A model generated the notes under the pieces. That model was not told the origin of the DNA. It saw nothing but the letters and a program-made list of their open reading frames with translations, and searched no databases. The translations under genes were made by a program, and so were the position numbers. From positions 65,692,583-65,756,582 of the forward strand of contig NC_034409.1 in the NCBI RefSeq assembly GCF_002078875.1: a stretch of 64,000 bases of DNA, written 5' to 3'. The stretch is from Numida meleagris (lineage: Eukaryota > Chordata > Aves > Galliformes > Numididae). Positions 1-12,887 of the stretch are shown piece after piece (the first letter of the stretch is position 1; each line of letters starts with the position of its first letter).

Positions 1-543
1 CTACCTTCTTAATGGTCAAAGAGTGCAGCCAAAACCAACAAACCACTTCACTTATTGGAAAACTTGTACACTTTGATATAAGCCATAGAAGCATGTTATC
101 AACTACTTTTCTTAAAATAAGTTTTAGGTTTTGACTTTCTTTAAAGCTGTTAGGCTGAAAACCATCCTGACTTTTCTGTTCATGAATAGTCATGTTTTTG
201 AGTGAACGCATCTTCCAAAACATTTGAAATCTACATTTACTGACAGAAAAGAGCCATATTATTTTGGCCTGACCTCTTCTTTTAGCACACAGCTCTCTTC
301 TCAGAGTTGAGAGCAAATTTGCAATGGGAATCAGTGAGCTCAAGCTTTGATCATCCTGTCAATTGAAAGGAGAGCCAGCTGTACGTAAGCCACATTGCAG
401 ACTGTGGAAACTCATCTTTCAATACTTTAAAGGCTAGAGAACTGCTGTGGTAGTGAAGGACAGTTCAGCACAGCCAGGGCTGCATGGTCCTTCCTTTCCT
501 CTTTGTGCCCTTCTATTTACTCCCTCCATTCCTGTTGAAGGAA
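1..543. other. Unique AT-rich DNA, no gene seen
   Basis: No splice-flanked coding stretch, repeat family or RNA gene is recognisable. A 60-codon frame at 447-629 runs into the CR1 scrap that follows and has no protein character. Confidence 0.5.
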
Positions 544-635
544 GAATCACAAAATCACAGAACCATTCGGGTTGGAAGGGACCTCTGGAGGTCACAGAGT
601 CCAGCCCCCTGCTAGAGCACGTTCCCTAGAGATGA
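544..635 (-). mobile_element. CR1 LINE 3'-end fragment
   Basis: Read on the minus strand, this is the last ~90 bp of a CR1 retrotransposon. The plus strand opens with two degenerate copies of the octamer tail (AATCACAA, AATCACAG). The family signature GGTTGGAAGGGACCTCTGGA follows, then CCAGCCCCCTGC. Only the 3' untranslated end survives, as is usual for 5'-truncated CR1 copies. The far boundary is approximate because the sequence after about 635 no longer follows the family pattern. The copy has no coding capacity. Confidence 0.85.
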
Positions 636-1951
636 GCTGAAGCCCAACTCAGAGGGTCATTCAAGCATGTGGATTGTTGCCTGCAAAATTCAGCAGAGTG
701 TAAGCTACCAAGATACAACTCTTGTTTAATCTGTAAACTTTCAGCCAGCAGCATCTTACTGCATGTATCTGTAGTGTGCAACATGACAGAGACCTATTCT
801 TTAATGGAGTGTAGAGGTGGTACCACAGAACTACTGATAGTTCTAAAAACTTATCAGAGTTATACCGTACCCATCTTTTGTTGCAATGTTGTGAATGAGC
901 GCATGAGGCTGAAGTGAAGACAAATGAATCAAGCTTTCTGTGTAAGCAAAACTTTTTGACAGAGTCAGCAGTAGTTTTATCTCCTCCCTAACTAAAGAGA
1001 CATTATCTTAGTAAATGTTTCTTGTCAGATAGTGGCAGTTTATAACGTTGGGCCACTAGTATCAAAGTGCTTCAGTGTTCACTTGAGCTCATTGATGAGG
1101 AAGAACATTAGGGAACAAAACAAGCAGCTAAACTTGTATGTGCTGAAGGTACTTAATCTTAGTTTCATTTGATTATCAGTAGTCAGCAGTCAATAATGTG
1201 TTATGTGTATTTCAAATCTAAATGACTAAATTGGTATGTTATTCATTCTCATGTTCTCTGATTTAATTTCATTTAACAGACATGATTCCCAGACTCCAGG
1301 AGTAAAACTTGCAACTATTCATTTTCCAGGATGGGGAATTAGAGTAACTATTTCCAATAATGTGCAGAAGTTACTACTGAGAAATTTGCTTGGGGATTAG
1401 AAATACACTGTGGTTTCATACAGAGGCCATTTGCTGCTGGACATAGTCAGCACTGACTTGGTGGCAGCAATAATACCCACTGGAGTACAGAGTATTGTTA
1501 CCTTTAGGTTAGCCTTCTGGTTTTAGAATTAATTTTAAAATGAATCCCTTCATAGTTGCTTTCCAAGGAAGAGCAGTGTTTCACAGAAGGCTTTAAGATG
1601 TTAGTTTCACAGAAGATTTTGCTGCACTTTACTTATGTTTCTTTCTCTCATTTGAGTCAAAGAAGACACTGAATCAGCCTTTTGTGCAGGCTAACAGCAT
1701 GAGGTGATTTAACCTTCTGTATTCTAGGATTTGTGTGTCTTTCCTACCTTCTGATATCTACAGGGCATGGTTTTCATTCAGTATATTAGTGAAAAAAGTC
1801 TTTCCACTTTTGTGTAACTGTGTCTTTCTGTTGTTTTGATCTTAAACAAATGTACTTTTACAAACCTGAATTTTAAAACCAAGGTGCTTATACTCTTACA
1901 TCATAGAGAATTCTTAAAACAAATGTTTCCTGTATTTATTATGGCTTAGAA

Positions 1952-1954
<3 letters not shown>
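636..1954. other. Unique DNA, nothing recognised
   Basis: The longest frame here is 82 codons (669-917, +), with no domain, signal peptide or good splice context. No interspersed repeat family was recognised. Confidence 0.45.

Positions 1955-1986
<32 letters not shown>
1955..1986. repeat. Poly(A) tract, 32 nt
   Basis: An uninterrupted run of A. It could be a retroposed tail, but no AATAAA lies in the 30 bp before it and no gene-like body is recognisable upstream, so it is recorded only as a homopolymer. Confidence 0.95.
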
Positions 1987-1988
<2 letters not shown>

Positions 1989-3714
1989 TCAGGTAAATTA
2001 CTGCCAGCAAAATAATCCAGCTTTAACAAAGGTTTTCTCTAATGGTTATAGTGGTTACAGCCAGGTATGTGCCAGGACTTGCAAGTCTCAGATATACGTT
2101 TCAGCTACACTGTCACTTGAGATCTCTAGATTTCAGATTTTTGTTTAGGACAATGCAGCTCACCATATATTTTTTCATGGTGATTGGACCAAACAAATAT
2201 GAGGTCAAAGCATTTTGTTACCATCTCAAATTGCTGGTAAATGGCAACAGCAGAATGATATGGAACAGATGGAAGTTCTCATTTGTTTAGCAGGTGTGTA
2301 ATTTTTCTGCAGATGGAAGGCTTCCAGCTCTGCTCTGTGGCAGTGCTGTATAGCATAATGTAAAGTGTAGAATATTGATATCTTTATCTGCTATCTACTT
2401 AGCTTACTGGGAAATAAAACAAAACAAAACAAAAAATAGGAGGGTATAACCAGTTCAGGCTCAAGAAAAGGAGGGGATCACCTACACAGGGAAAAAAGCC
2501 AGAAAAATATCAGAAGATATCAGACTTTGTGAGTGGCCTTGTGATAGACTGTTTCTAGTAATATTTCCAATGAGAGATTTGACTGTAGTTTGTTGAATTA
2601 TTAATTTGTTAAATTAGTACTTTTTTGAGATAATAATGTTTCGAAGAAAAATGCATCTTGTTTGGAGGTGGAGGGTAAAAATTCTTACAAGTCTGCTCTT
2701 TTTTTGAACTACATTTTTATTGTAAGTTCTCTCTGGCTTTACGTTCTCATTTCAAATCTCATGGAGTAAAAGCAGCTCTGCCTGTGGGCTTTTTACACAA
2801 GAGTTGTTACCAAAGTGATTAAACACAGGGCACTGCAGTTCAGTTCATGCCTGTTAAAGTTTAATCCTCAGCCACTTTGTTGTTCTCTTACGTGCTTTGG
2901 ACTACCGATGCCATAAAGCTACATGGCATCTGTTAAAATTAAATTGTAACAGACTGATATAATATGTCTGAAACACCACGCAGAGCTAAGACCTATCGCT
3001 CGTTAACATGGATAATTACTACCTCGGGGAAGGCAAATGTCTGTGTGCACAGCACCAGCCCCGGCTCAGTTGCAGGCCTCAGAAACCATGGGCAGGCTGA
3101 GCTGCTCCACAGGCACACTTGGAAACAGCTGTACTTTTGTGACAGCTTCAGCTGACACTGTTTCATATGCTATCTGTTGTTACAACAAATAAGCAAACCC
3201 AAACTCTGCAAATCTGGGACTAATCTAAAATATGAAAGATCTGTGGGGTCCAAAACCTCAAAAACGGAATTCAAATTCAGAACCAAGATGTTAAATCAGA
3301 ATGTATTACAAAGATCTCTGGATGGCTATTCAAAGATGTGTAATTATATACAAGAAGATATACTGAAAAAAAAAAAAGAAAAAATCCAGTGAGGATTACA
3401 CCAGTAGGTACTGGACTACAATGGTACTCAGAATATTAAAGATTTAATTCCATAAAATGTTAAATCAAGCAAAATACAATGGCATCTTTACAGTTTTAGC
3501 AGAAGCAAGGATATTGAAGGTATACAAAGTATTGGACTGTGTTAACCACAGTGAACTAAATGTTCAGACATGTGCAAGAGGTCCTGCTTCAAAAAATATT
3601 GCTTCCTCTTGTGCTGAAAGGTCTGTTTGTTTCAGGACTTGAGAATACCGTTCAGTTTCCTGTTTGTAGAGCCTGAATGTTTTGGGAAGAAAGCCCTGCC
3701 TTTCAGAATGCTCC
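1987..3714. other. Unique DNA, nothing recognised
   Basis: Short frames at 2042-2290, 2964-3155, 3177-3392 and 3457-3642 (+) are at lengths expected by chance in AT-rich DNA and lack motifs. A short AAAAC run lies near 2414-2436. No RNA gene or transposon end was seen. Confidence 0.45.
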
Positions 3715-3745
3715 AAATAAATAAATAAATAAATAAATAAATAAA
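3715..3745. repeat. (AAAT)n microsatellite
   Basis: About seven perfect tandem copies of the tetranucleotide. Confidence 0.95.
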
Positions 3746-6700
3746 AGATGTTAATGATTTTCCTTTTCCCTGCTTAGCAGGATTTAACATGGAAACCTAA
3801 TTTAATGAGACTATACTGATCTTCCTCTCAAAGTGTCAGCTCTCAGGACTATGCCATGCAGTGATGTGCCCAGTGTCAGTGATGCCAGCAATGAATAGGT
3901 ATCACGTCCATGCTGCATGGATGGTTGCTCTGCTTTGATTTTCAAAACTGGGTCAAGAATAGCCCATCCATATACGTGTGCCAAATCTACTGGAGGGTGA
4001 CAGGACTCCATGGCAGTTTAACTAGTTTTGTAGACCAGTAATTTTGTAACATTATTCTTCTTATTATTTTTTTTACTTTTATTTTCCTCCTGCAAACTAC
4101 AACAACAGGGTAGTACACTATCAAAATCATACCCTTGAGTGGCAAACAAATTACCAAGAGCCTGATGCTTAAAAGAGGTACTACTGAGAGTTTGTTTGAT
4201 GATGTTTGTAACACTGTAAAGAGCTCCTTTTAAAGGTGTATCCAAGTATAGAAGCCCTTTTGGGAATGAAACAGCACACATTGCTGAAGACAAGCGTAGG
4301 GTCTCCTGTTTCCCAGTTTTTGGTCTTAAAAAGAACTTTGAATTGTAGTCTTGTCTCAAATGAGTAGAAAAATATTAGTGGCATAACTCTTAGAAAGAGA
4401 TAAAAGATGAGTGGTATAAATCTTAGAAAAAGATTTTTGGGATAAGGGCTAGATTGAAATGAGTTGAGATTTTTCTGGAGGTTTTCCTTCCAAATCAAAC
4501 TGAAAGTCTCCAAAGAAAATTGGGGGGGAGGGTTGCTCATTGGGATGGATTTTTCTATTCTTTTGTTTGTTTTATGCAATAAAACTCGGTTACTTAATTT
4601 AAAATCCATTTTATAGAGTTATTAGGTATACTGGGAAGAAAATAGTGATATGAAAACCAAGATAGTGGGACTGAATATGGGAACAGTTCAGACACAGAAG
4701 AAAGTGGAATGATGCACCCCAAGATGCCACGCAGACGTAATTACACATCAGGCTTCTTGAAACAGAACAGCAAGCTCTGTAAGTGGTGTGACTTTTTATA
4801 AAAGTCTCCTTTTTGAGGGAGTTTAATGCAGAAAGAAGAAGCAGAGTACTATAATGAGTCTGGTACAACCACCAGCCATGTTGATTTTCTTTGCATAGCT
4901 TATTGGTGTTATCATCTACACAACAAAATATTCTATTAAGCTAAGCAGCTTAAACAAATTGAAAATCAGGAGGCAAGAATGCTGTGAAATAGCACACACA
5001 ATAATTCTGATATGCCCTATCACTTTTATGAGCCTCGTGCATATTAAGGAATCCAAATCAAATAGACATTTACATATTAACACAGTTAAGAATAAGGAAG
5101 AGCTGCTGATTTCATCTGGGATTGTTGGTACAGGCTCAAGATACCACCATCCTAATGTCAAAGGGAGAACTAGCCAATTGTCGAGCAGGACTTCAGTGAA
5201 TAATGATCCATACATATGACCTAGAAAATAGAATTTTTATTTTCACCCAGCTTAGGGAAACATAAAGCAGAATTCCTAAGGCAAAGGACACAAACTGGTG
5301 CTCCCAGAAGTACTGAGGAATATTAAATGTGACTTTTTTATGCTTCAGCTCAGTTTGAGAGATGATATTGCTGTGCTGTTTTTGTTCGGTTAGTTTTTTT
5401 GAGAGCACACCCTTAGACTGTTATTAGCAGGAATATAGAGCTTAATTTCTAAGAGAAGTAGAGACCCTGCTAGTCTTAATAAACTTTTTTACTTGTATAG
5501 TAATGGCAAAATTTTGAGAAATAGAAATCATATTACTGACAAACTGAAATGTTTCTGCTTAAGGACAGATGCTTTTTATACAGCATTTATTAAGAACTAT
5601 GGATTTTTTAATTTTTTTTTTTTTTTTAGGAAAATTTAAAACAGCCTATTAGCATGCTCTTGATAAAAATGTGTTTATGTCGGTAGAATCTAATTTTAAA
5701 GAACCCCACACACTAACATTATGTATCATGCAACTATATTAATTATATAACCAGCATTTGCAATATATTCAAATGCAGTCTGGAGAAAATAAATACTTTC
5801 TGAAATAACTCCCCAAATCCCTAAGTGTCTTTTGCTTATAGATGGATGTCTCCCTATCCCTTCCAATAGTAAAGATACTGCAGTAAAACTTACATAATTA
5901 TAATCCTAACTAGAAGAAGCCAAGAAAAGGTTAATATTAGACAAGAACTTGAGCCATGAGGTAAACACGAATGAATATGCCTGTGTTGAAGGGAACATCT
6001 TAGTTATATTTGTGAAACCCAAATAGGAACCTACTGAAGACAGCAACTCATTTCTAGCAACTGTCTTACGCTTTTCAGCAGAACACGTGGCTAAACCCCA
6101 GTTGCAAGCTGCATCATCAGAGTAATTTATAATCTCTATGTAGTGTTTATTAGAATATAGATATATGAGAGATAAAACATGCAGACAAAAAAATAAAACA
6201 CATAGACCACTAAGGAACCTGTTCTGCTTGAAAGCTTAACATCTTTAAATAGATGTACTATAAGGCAAGCAATTTAAGACAACAAGAAAATATAATGAAA
6301 TATATGAAATAGTTATAGGTGTTGGCATTTCTTTCACAAGTCTGAAGACAGCTAATTTTTTATGCTGATGTAACTTCAGCACTTAATTGTAACATCTGAC
6401 GAAATCAGGTCAGCTGATTATTCCAGTTGTTTGAGCTGAGAGGTATTATATGGAAAGAAATTAAATAAATTAGGAGAAAAATGAGATACCTATTATTTTA
6501 TGTGTTTTCTGGGGCAAAGTGATTTTGCTTTCTCTTTCACTTCTTCCCTTACAATTCTTTAATGCTTATTCTTTTTAGAATGATGCCAGAAGTCATTTGG
6601 ATGTTTTTTAAAGTTAATTTTGACCAGTCAGCAGTGGTTAGTACAAGATTGACTAAGATGGCTGCAACTAAATTATGATCTGATTCAAGCAAGGACTTGA

Positions 6701-7678
6701 AGCTCTGGGTCTACAGGTGCTCACTGTCTGATATCAACAGAAAAAGATAAACTTATTATAATGATCAATGGGTGTTTCCTCCTCCTCTTGGGAAGCAACT
6801 TTTTTTCTTTTTTTCCCCAGGAAACACAGGTAGAGCTGCTGTTCATGAAATGGTAGTGGGAGACTGATGTTAAAGTCAGGTATTTCCTTACTGTTTAAGC
6901 TTGTGAGCAAGTTTCAGTTGAGTTACTTGGACTTCTTAGCTCAGACAGTCTGGATAGCAGACCAGATGCCACACAGATGGTGAGTTTGATCTTTTAATAT
7001 ATCCTATTAAAATCCTGATGGTATTAGTATAGCTATTGTTTGTCTTTCCTTTTACCTCAAGAGTGCAATGATTTCTCTTTCAGAACTGGAGGAAAGTAGC
7101 TAACTTGAAGTATTTTTATGTATATTTCTTTTATGTCTATCTTTTCACTAGAATCTCCCTTAGAAGGGATTAGAGATTAGATTCCAGAGAAAAGTGTTCA
7201 ATAAGGTTTTTTTATTTTTATTTTTTTAATGAAGATGTGTGCTTTAATCAGGTTCTTTGAAGAAGGTTCATTTTGTCTTCCCTTGTATTTACATGCTGGG
7301 ATGTCCCAAAACGTGTTAAGAATGCTAATGAAGAGTAAATAGTTGATGAATTCACTCATATGTGAAAGATATCTCATTTTCTTTCTCTCATATTGTCACA
7401 CTCTAGTCTCTTGGGGAACATCTGCCTACTCTTGGTAGGCTGAAAATTAGAGCAGAATTCAATTTTTGCCTCTCTGAAGCACTTTCAGGCATGCTTAGGA
7501 GTTCTGTAGCTTGGGAATACAACTTTTGCAGCTCTCTTTGTGTGACAATGATTGAACAGTGGCCAGGACATCTTTCTTTTGTTTGAATTTGGCTGTAGTT
7601 GATACGTGGTCTTTACTTTTGGCTGCCAGATCTCTGCTCCCAAATCATATATCTCTCTGAGAATCTAGCTGTTCCAGG

Positions 7679-7679
<1 letters not shown>
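3746..7679. other. Unique DNA with one small imperfect tandem repeat
   Basis: The longest frame is 142 codons on the minus strand (4181-4609). Part of that length comes from an imperfect tandem repeat inside it (4377-4433), and its residues (Phe, Leu, Lys, Asn) reflect the AT-rich DNA. Overlapping frames at 4916-5219 on both strands mirror each other and have no motif. No splice-flanked coding exon was identified. Confidence 0.45.
4377..4433. repeat. Imperfect 33-bp tandem duplication
   Basis: The 24 bases starting at 4377 (AGTGGCATAACTCTTAGAAA...) recur at 4410 with three mismatches, at a spacing of 33 bp. The second unit fades after 4433. Confidence 0.75.

Positions 7680-7721
<42 letters not shown>
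7680..7721. repeat. Poly(T) tract, 42 nt
   Basis: An uninterrupted run of T, the longest homopolymer in the window. No polyadenylation signal or gene-like sequence adjoins it on the minus strand, so a retroposed tail is not supported. The exact length may be a sequencing or assembly estimate. Confidence 0.95.
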
Positions 7722-7724
<3 letters not shown>

Positions 7725-10700
7725 TGGGATGGTATCTTAAATATATTTGGAAGCAGATGGATAGTTATTAGCTGAAGTCTTTCCTGATCATTATGTCATT
7801 ACATTTGGTAACTCAGATTTTTGGTTGTCTCTGAGATGTTGGTTTTATTCTGAAAGCTCAATTTAATAATTGCCTAACCTTCCGCATACCAGTTTAGGAT
7901 AGAAATGCTAAAGCTGGAATTTCTTTGATGTAAGGGAGCCAATGAGCATCTGTGGACCTTGGAAAATAATTTCTCATGTGTTTTTTCACTCAGGATATTG
8001 TCAGCAATATTTGAGGGGGATATTTGTTGCTGAGGGCTTAAGGGAATTTCAAGTTCACCAAGATCTCAGAATAAAGGTGTGTTTCTCTTCTCGTGAACCT
8101 GGTGAACAGAAATTGGTAATGGTGAATGAAAGTGCACTAGTGGTATTATGCTTTAAAGTGCTTTTTGGAGCACAGCTTTAAAACTGGAACTCTGCTTAAC
8201 ACTCAGCTATGCAGCCATTTCTTCTACATTATGGAGCATAGTAAATATATCCATCAGAAAGTATATGAATAGGTGCCTGTGAGTCTAGTAGTATAGTATG
8301 CAGGATCCCATGGGTTGTCTTTGCTTTTCAAAGAACAGCACTGTCACTTTCTACATAAGGTCTTCACATTACAAAGTGCTGACTGGAAAAATCTGTGTGG
8401 AACAGAGTCTTTGAAGTGCACAGCTCCAGCTTGGGTGTTGGGGGTTTTTTTTTGTTGTTGTTTTTGTTTTTTGTTGTTGTTGTTTCAGTTTGCTACTTCA
8501 AAAACATAATTCTAAATGATGCCAGAATTTCCTTTTCTGTTATATAAAAAACAGTAATAAACCTCTTGCTGTTAATTAAAATGAGCAAGCAGATATGATC
8601 TAAGATGGAAATCCTTGAACTTCTGAGTCAAGAACTGTGTTTGATTTAAATTTTTCCATTGTTCTCCACCTAGGAAATGAGATGGTAAAGAGCCCTAAAT
8701 GTAACTCTTACCCCCAGGCTTTGTAGATGACTGGATCTGACTCTGACTAACATAGAACTGTACATATAAAGCCTATTAAATATGAAGACCTACAACTGGA
8801 TCCAGGAAATCAGTGGGGTTTAACTGTCAGCTTTGATCATGAAATAGAGGTCAACATTTTTTCTTAAAGTCTTATGTAAGTGCACTTTCGGAAACCTCAC
8901 TGTCTGTGTTTTGGAACTGAGCAGGGTCCTATTTTACTTTTCAACTGGAGTGGAATTATTTCAGGAGGACATCTATTCTGGTTTTTGGCTTAGCTCAAGA
9001 GGCCACAGGCTCATCTCAATGGCATTTCTCTGTATGTCTGTAAAACAGTTACTTGCAAATATCAAGCCTGATTGCTTTCAAAACTTTTCCTTAAAATTAC
9101 AGTCTTTGATAGCCAGAACCTTGTTATTTTGCAGAAAAGCAGTAAGAGAAAATGGGAGATACATGGAGCTTCTGCTCTTTCTCAAGTACAGACTCAGTTT
9201 TGGTCTCATTAAATCAAAGACTTGGTTAATGGCCCCAGTGCAACAGAGCAGAAATGCTGCTTCTTGCAGTAGATCAAAATGTTATTATTCTGATTAACTG
9301 CCTCCTAGGAAAGTGTCAGTGGTGATGGAGGAGAAAATGGGGGATGCCAGGAAGTGTGGACCTAGGTAGTCTAGTGAGAGTTAGAATGTCCTTCCTAGAA
9401 ATGAGAGCCAACAGCTCAAATGCCAGCAGTGGAAGAAATAGCAAATAGGAGCATGAAGATAAGAGACTGGTGTTATAGGATAAAAATGAGAAGCTCAAAA
9501 GGTAGCTTCTCTAGCACTTTTGAACCAGATATTTGGATATTTGGATATTTGATATTTGAATCAGATATTTGGATATTTGATATTTGGATATTCAACTTCC
9601 AGCAAGGAAGTAATGTTGAGGCAAGTTCAAGGCCAGTAAGGAGGCTGTAAGTTGAGTAGCATGTCAGAGGTCTGCAGCAAGAAGAGGTTCTGTAAGATGC
9701 TCTTGAAGAATCCTGCTATGCCAGTGGTGAGGAGGACTCACTGCTTTGGAATGAGACAGTGCACAGGAATGGGGAGAAATTCTTCATCTTCACTGAAGCA
9801 GTAGAAGTGACTATGTGAAAGACAGAGAACAGCTGGGAGGGAAGAAGGAGTATTTGTAGCAAAACTGATTTGGACTGTGAAGGAGAGAGTCTGAAGGAAA
9901 GCAAGAAACTTCTACGGCATGCTGTAAGCTCAGCTTACAGAAGCTACAGAGTTTGTGACCCTCACGTTAACTTCATTTCACAATGTTCCCTACATGCTTT
10001 GTGTGACTTCCAAGTAACACATTACATCAGCAATCTTAATAAAAACCACCTGCTTGGTACATTTTATGTAAAACTCTGTTAAAATCTCCAGTGCTATCAG
10101 GAACAGAGTATAATTAGTTTTCTCTAAATTTGCTGAGTGTTGTTAAATGGGTTCTTTCCTTAAGGAGAAGAATGTGAACTTATATGCTTTAGGTCTACAT
10201 ATTTGAAAATAATTGTTTGGCTGTGCGGTCTTTTACACTGATAAATATATCTGTTAAAATTAACTCCCGATCCTCCTCTTGAACCTAGTCTCTTTCTAGC
10301 CACGTTCATGACCTATGTTTCAAGAATGCGTGAATGATCCCCGAGCACTAGGAAAGTGTAGAGTGTATGGCCATCGCTCTAGGGGGAGAGATCTGGTTCA
10401 ACATACCCCAGAAGGTCTATTTCAACTTCAGGTGGCCTGGAATCTTTCAAATCAGGCACGAAGCTATGTTTATACATCCCTCAGCACAAGGAAGAAGCTG
10501 CTGTGGGCCAGAGGTAATTAATATCAGCAGTTAAACTAACTGCTTCAAGAAAAGTTCAAGAAATTATTGCTTAGCTCTCTGCTAAGCAGTTCCAAGGCAT
10601 CTGAGGTTGTGATTTTACTATCTGTTAAATATTAGCTTAGTAATATAAGATAAGAAGGATCACTCTTTTCCCCGCTTTATGTTGACAAGTCTGTTCTTAA

Positions 10701-12847
10701 TTTTCTTCAGCTGTCACAAAATTCTAAGGAGAAAATAGGTGTGCTGTTTTGTAGAAGCCTATATTTTTTGAGGAGTCTGAGTTTCCTTTTAAGAGCCAGA
10801 GCCATAAGTCAGAGCTCCTTTTAGTGTCTCCCTTGCTCTCCAGTTTAATCTATTATTAACGAGTGAAGAGAGCTTCCCTCAAGGTAGTTTCAGTATTTTG
10901 AGCTGAGCTGTTTGCAGGAAGTTTCTGAACTTCTTTTTGCTTTATCAAAAAAGATTCATGCATAAGGCTGGCTTACGAAAACTAATTTTAGGACAGGGAA
11001 GGGAGTCATGAGCCTGAGGTTTTACTGTTTATATCAGCAGAATGTCTTTGGCATCTAGCTAAGAAACTAAAGGCCACTGGGCCTGATTCTGTTGCTAATT
11101 TTCCAGAGTGCTTTTTTCCAAATTTAGTAGAAAAAGATTTGCCTGAAGGGACACATAAATATGGGGGCACATGAAAAAATTCATAACATAAAAGTTCTGG
11201 CTTTTAAGAGACAAAATTAAAAAAGTGGCTTCCACAGAGACTGGTGGCGAGAAGGCGGCCTGAGGCTAGCCTCTGTGCCCTTCCCAGCAAAGAAATCTTG
11301 AAGACTGCTGCTGGAGATAAAGGCTTCAAGGAATGAATTCCCTGTGCCATACAGCACTGCCAGCAAAGGCCGAAGACTTGTCACACTGCCTTTGTGGTCA
11401 CTGTAGGAGCCAAGCTTAAAACATGGGGCTCAGTCTGGAAGTAAAAGTGGTTGAGATGCTGTTGCCACAGTCTGCCTTGAACATTACCTGCAGTGAGGAA
11501 ACAGGGAGAATGCCTCTCTCCTTGAGTGAGGATTTCTGCTTCAAATGTTTTGGAAAGAAATGGAATAAACTGATTTTCATTTTCACTTAGTAGGTTGTAA
11601 TCAGTGCTGTCTTTCCTTGCTGCCACCTTAAAAGTTTCAGTGTCTCTCAGGCTCTTCTGAGAACAGACCACGAGGGAGTTATGACTCCTCTAACCTAGAA
11701 GCTGTTAAAGTAATTTCACCTGAGTGAAAAATGAAAATATATTATAGTCAAAGACAAAAAACCTGCAGATTTGCTGACAACAATCACGGTTTCTAATGCT
11801 TCCTTAATTTTCACTTATGCTTATATGAAGTTATTAGTAATCCAAAGAAATGTGTGAATTTGCCCATCTAAATCTGAATTGATAAACAGAAGTTATCCAA
11901 AAGTTTCATAAACTATTTGAACACTCAGATCTAGACTTATTTTTGTGGTACACACATGTATTGCATATGTATATCTTCACTTCTCCAATTTCCAGTAGTT
12001 CTGGAGGAAAGGTTTTCATCCAGTTGAAAACAGCATCTTTCTCTGCAGAAGTCTACTCATGGTAAGAGCAGCTGTGTCTCTTCTGAAGAGTAAAAGAAAT
12101 GTGTTACTTGCCCTGTGTTAAGAAATCTCAAGTTGAAGCCTGACTTTCTCTCTCTCTTCCTGTTCAAATAGTGACTTTTTTTCATTTTTTCTTCTTTCGT
12201 GTTTCCAGGTCATTCTGGTTCATCCTTCTTTTCAAGATCTCTGAATTATGATTGGGAATAATGGATCCCTCTTAAATGTGAAACCTTGGCCTACTTGATT
12301 TCAGATGTTCAGACCTTCAGACAAAACAAGTGTCATGTATATCACAGCAAATTCTGAAAACTGATAACAGTGAGGAAAAAAATAAGTGATTAGAAGTTAT
12401 GCAGAAATGCATGGATGGAAAAGAAAGCTTGAGGGCTGATGAAGTTTTTCTGGCTTTCCTTCTGGTGTTGTGTGTGATATCTACTAGCATAGGGTTAAGA
12501 GAGAGGAAGGGGCAGTGTATACATCACATAGCGGTTGGGGCTGTGCTATTAATGGACCCCTCTGGTTCTCTGCTTTTAGGACTCCAGAGGTGAGGTGGGG
12601 AAGCAAACCGTTAATTAGTATATTGGTATATACTACATGTAAAATTGTTGCTTACACGTGCTTATTTTCAAGAATGGGATAATAGCTACTGAAATTGCTC
12701 ATAAATCTTGTTTGCGATTGCATATGCCCTGGAATTAAATCTGCCAGAGCAAGAGATCTTCTCCTTCCAGTGTACTTCTAGTCAATACAACTATTTGTGC
12801 TCTGTTTTCCCTATGCTTTTTCATGACAGGTTTTTGCATAAAGACTT
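7722..12847. other. Unique DNA, no gene supported
   Basis: A T/G-rich low-complexity stretch lies at 8452-8485. The longest frame, 128 codons at 8911-9297 (+), has no domain, no clear signal peptide and no convincing splice context. Other frames (9870-10082, 10315-10521 on +, 11381-11671 on -) are shorter and equally featureless. The 12399-12593 (+) frame ends just before a possible GTGAGG donor but has no matching acceptor. Confidence 0.4.
9524..9594. repeat. ATATTTGG/ATATTTGA short tandem repeat
   Basis: The stretch is built from repeated GATATTTG-type units of 7-8 bp, with one interruption (AATCAGAT) splitting two similar blocks. The layout suggests a short tandem array that was itself duplicated. 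Confidence 0.85.
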
Positions 12848-12848
12848 A

Positions 12849-12886
<38 letters not shown>

Positions 12887-12887
12887 A
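12848..12887. repeat. A-rich tract with G interruptions
   Basis: About 40 nt of A broken by two G residues. It encodes lysine runs in one frame of the plus strand and phenylalanine runs on the minus strand, which accounts for the open frames crossing it. Confidence 0.95.

Noticed and set aside
4181..4609. 142-codon minus-strand frame
   Set aside because: Part of its length comes from an imperfect 33-bp tandem repeat, composition follows the AT-rich DNA, and it overlaps other unrelated frames. No domain or splice context.
8911..9297. 128-codon plus-strand frame
   Set aside because: No recognised family, no signal peptide, no good acceptor or donor around it, and a length compatible with chance.
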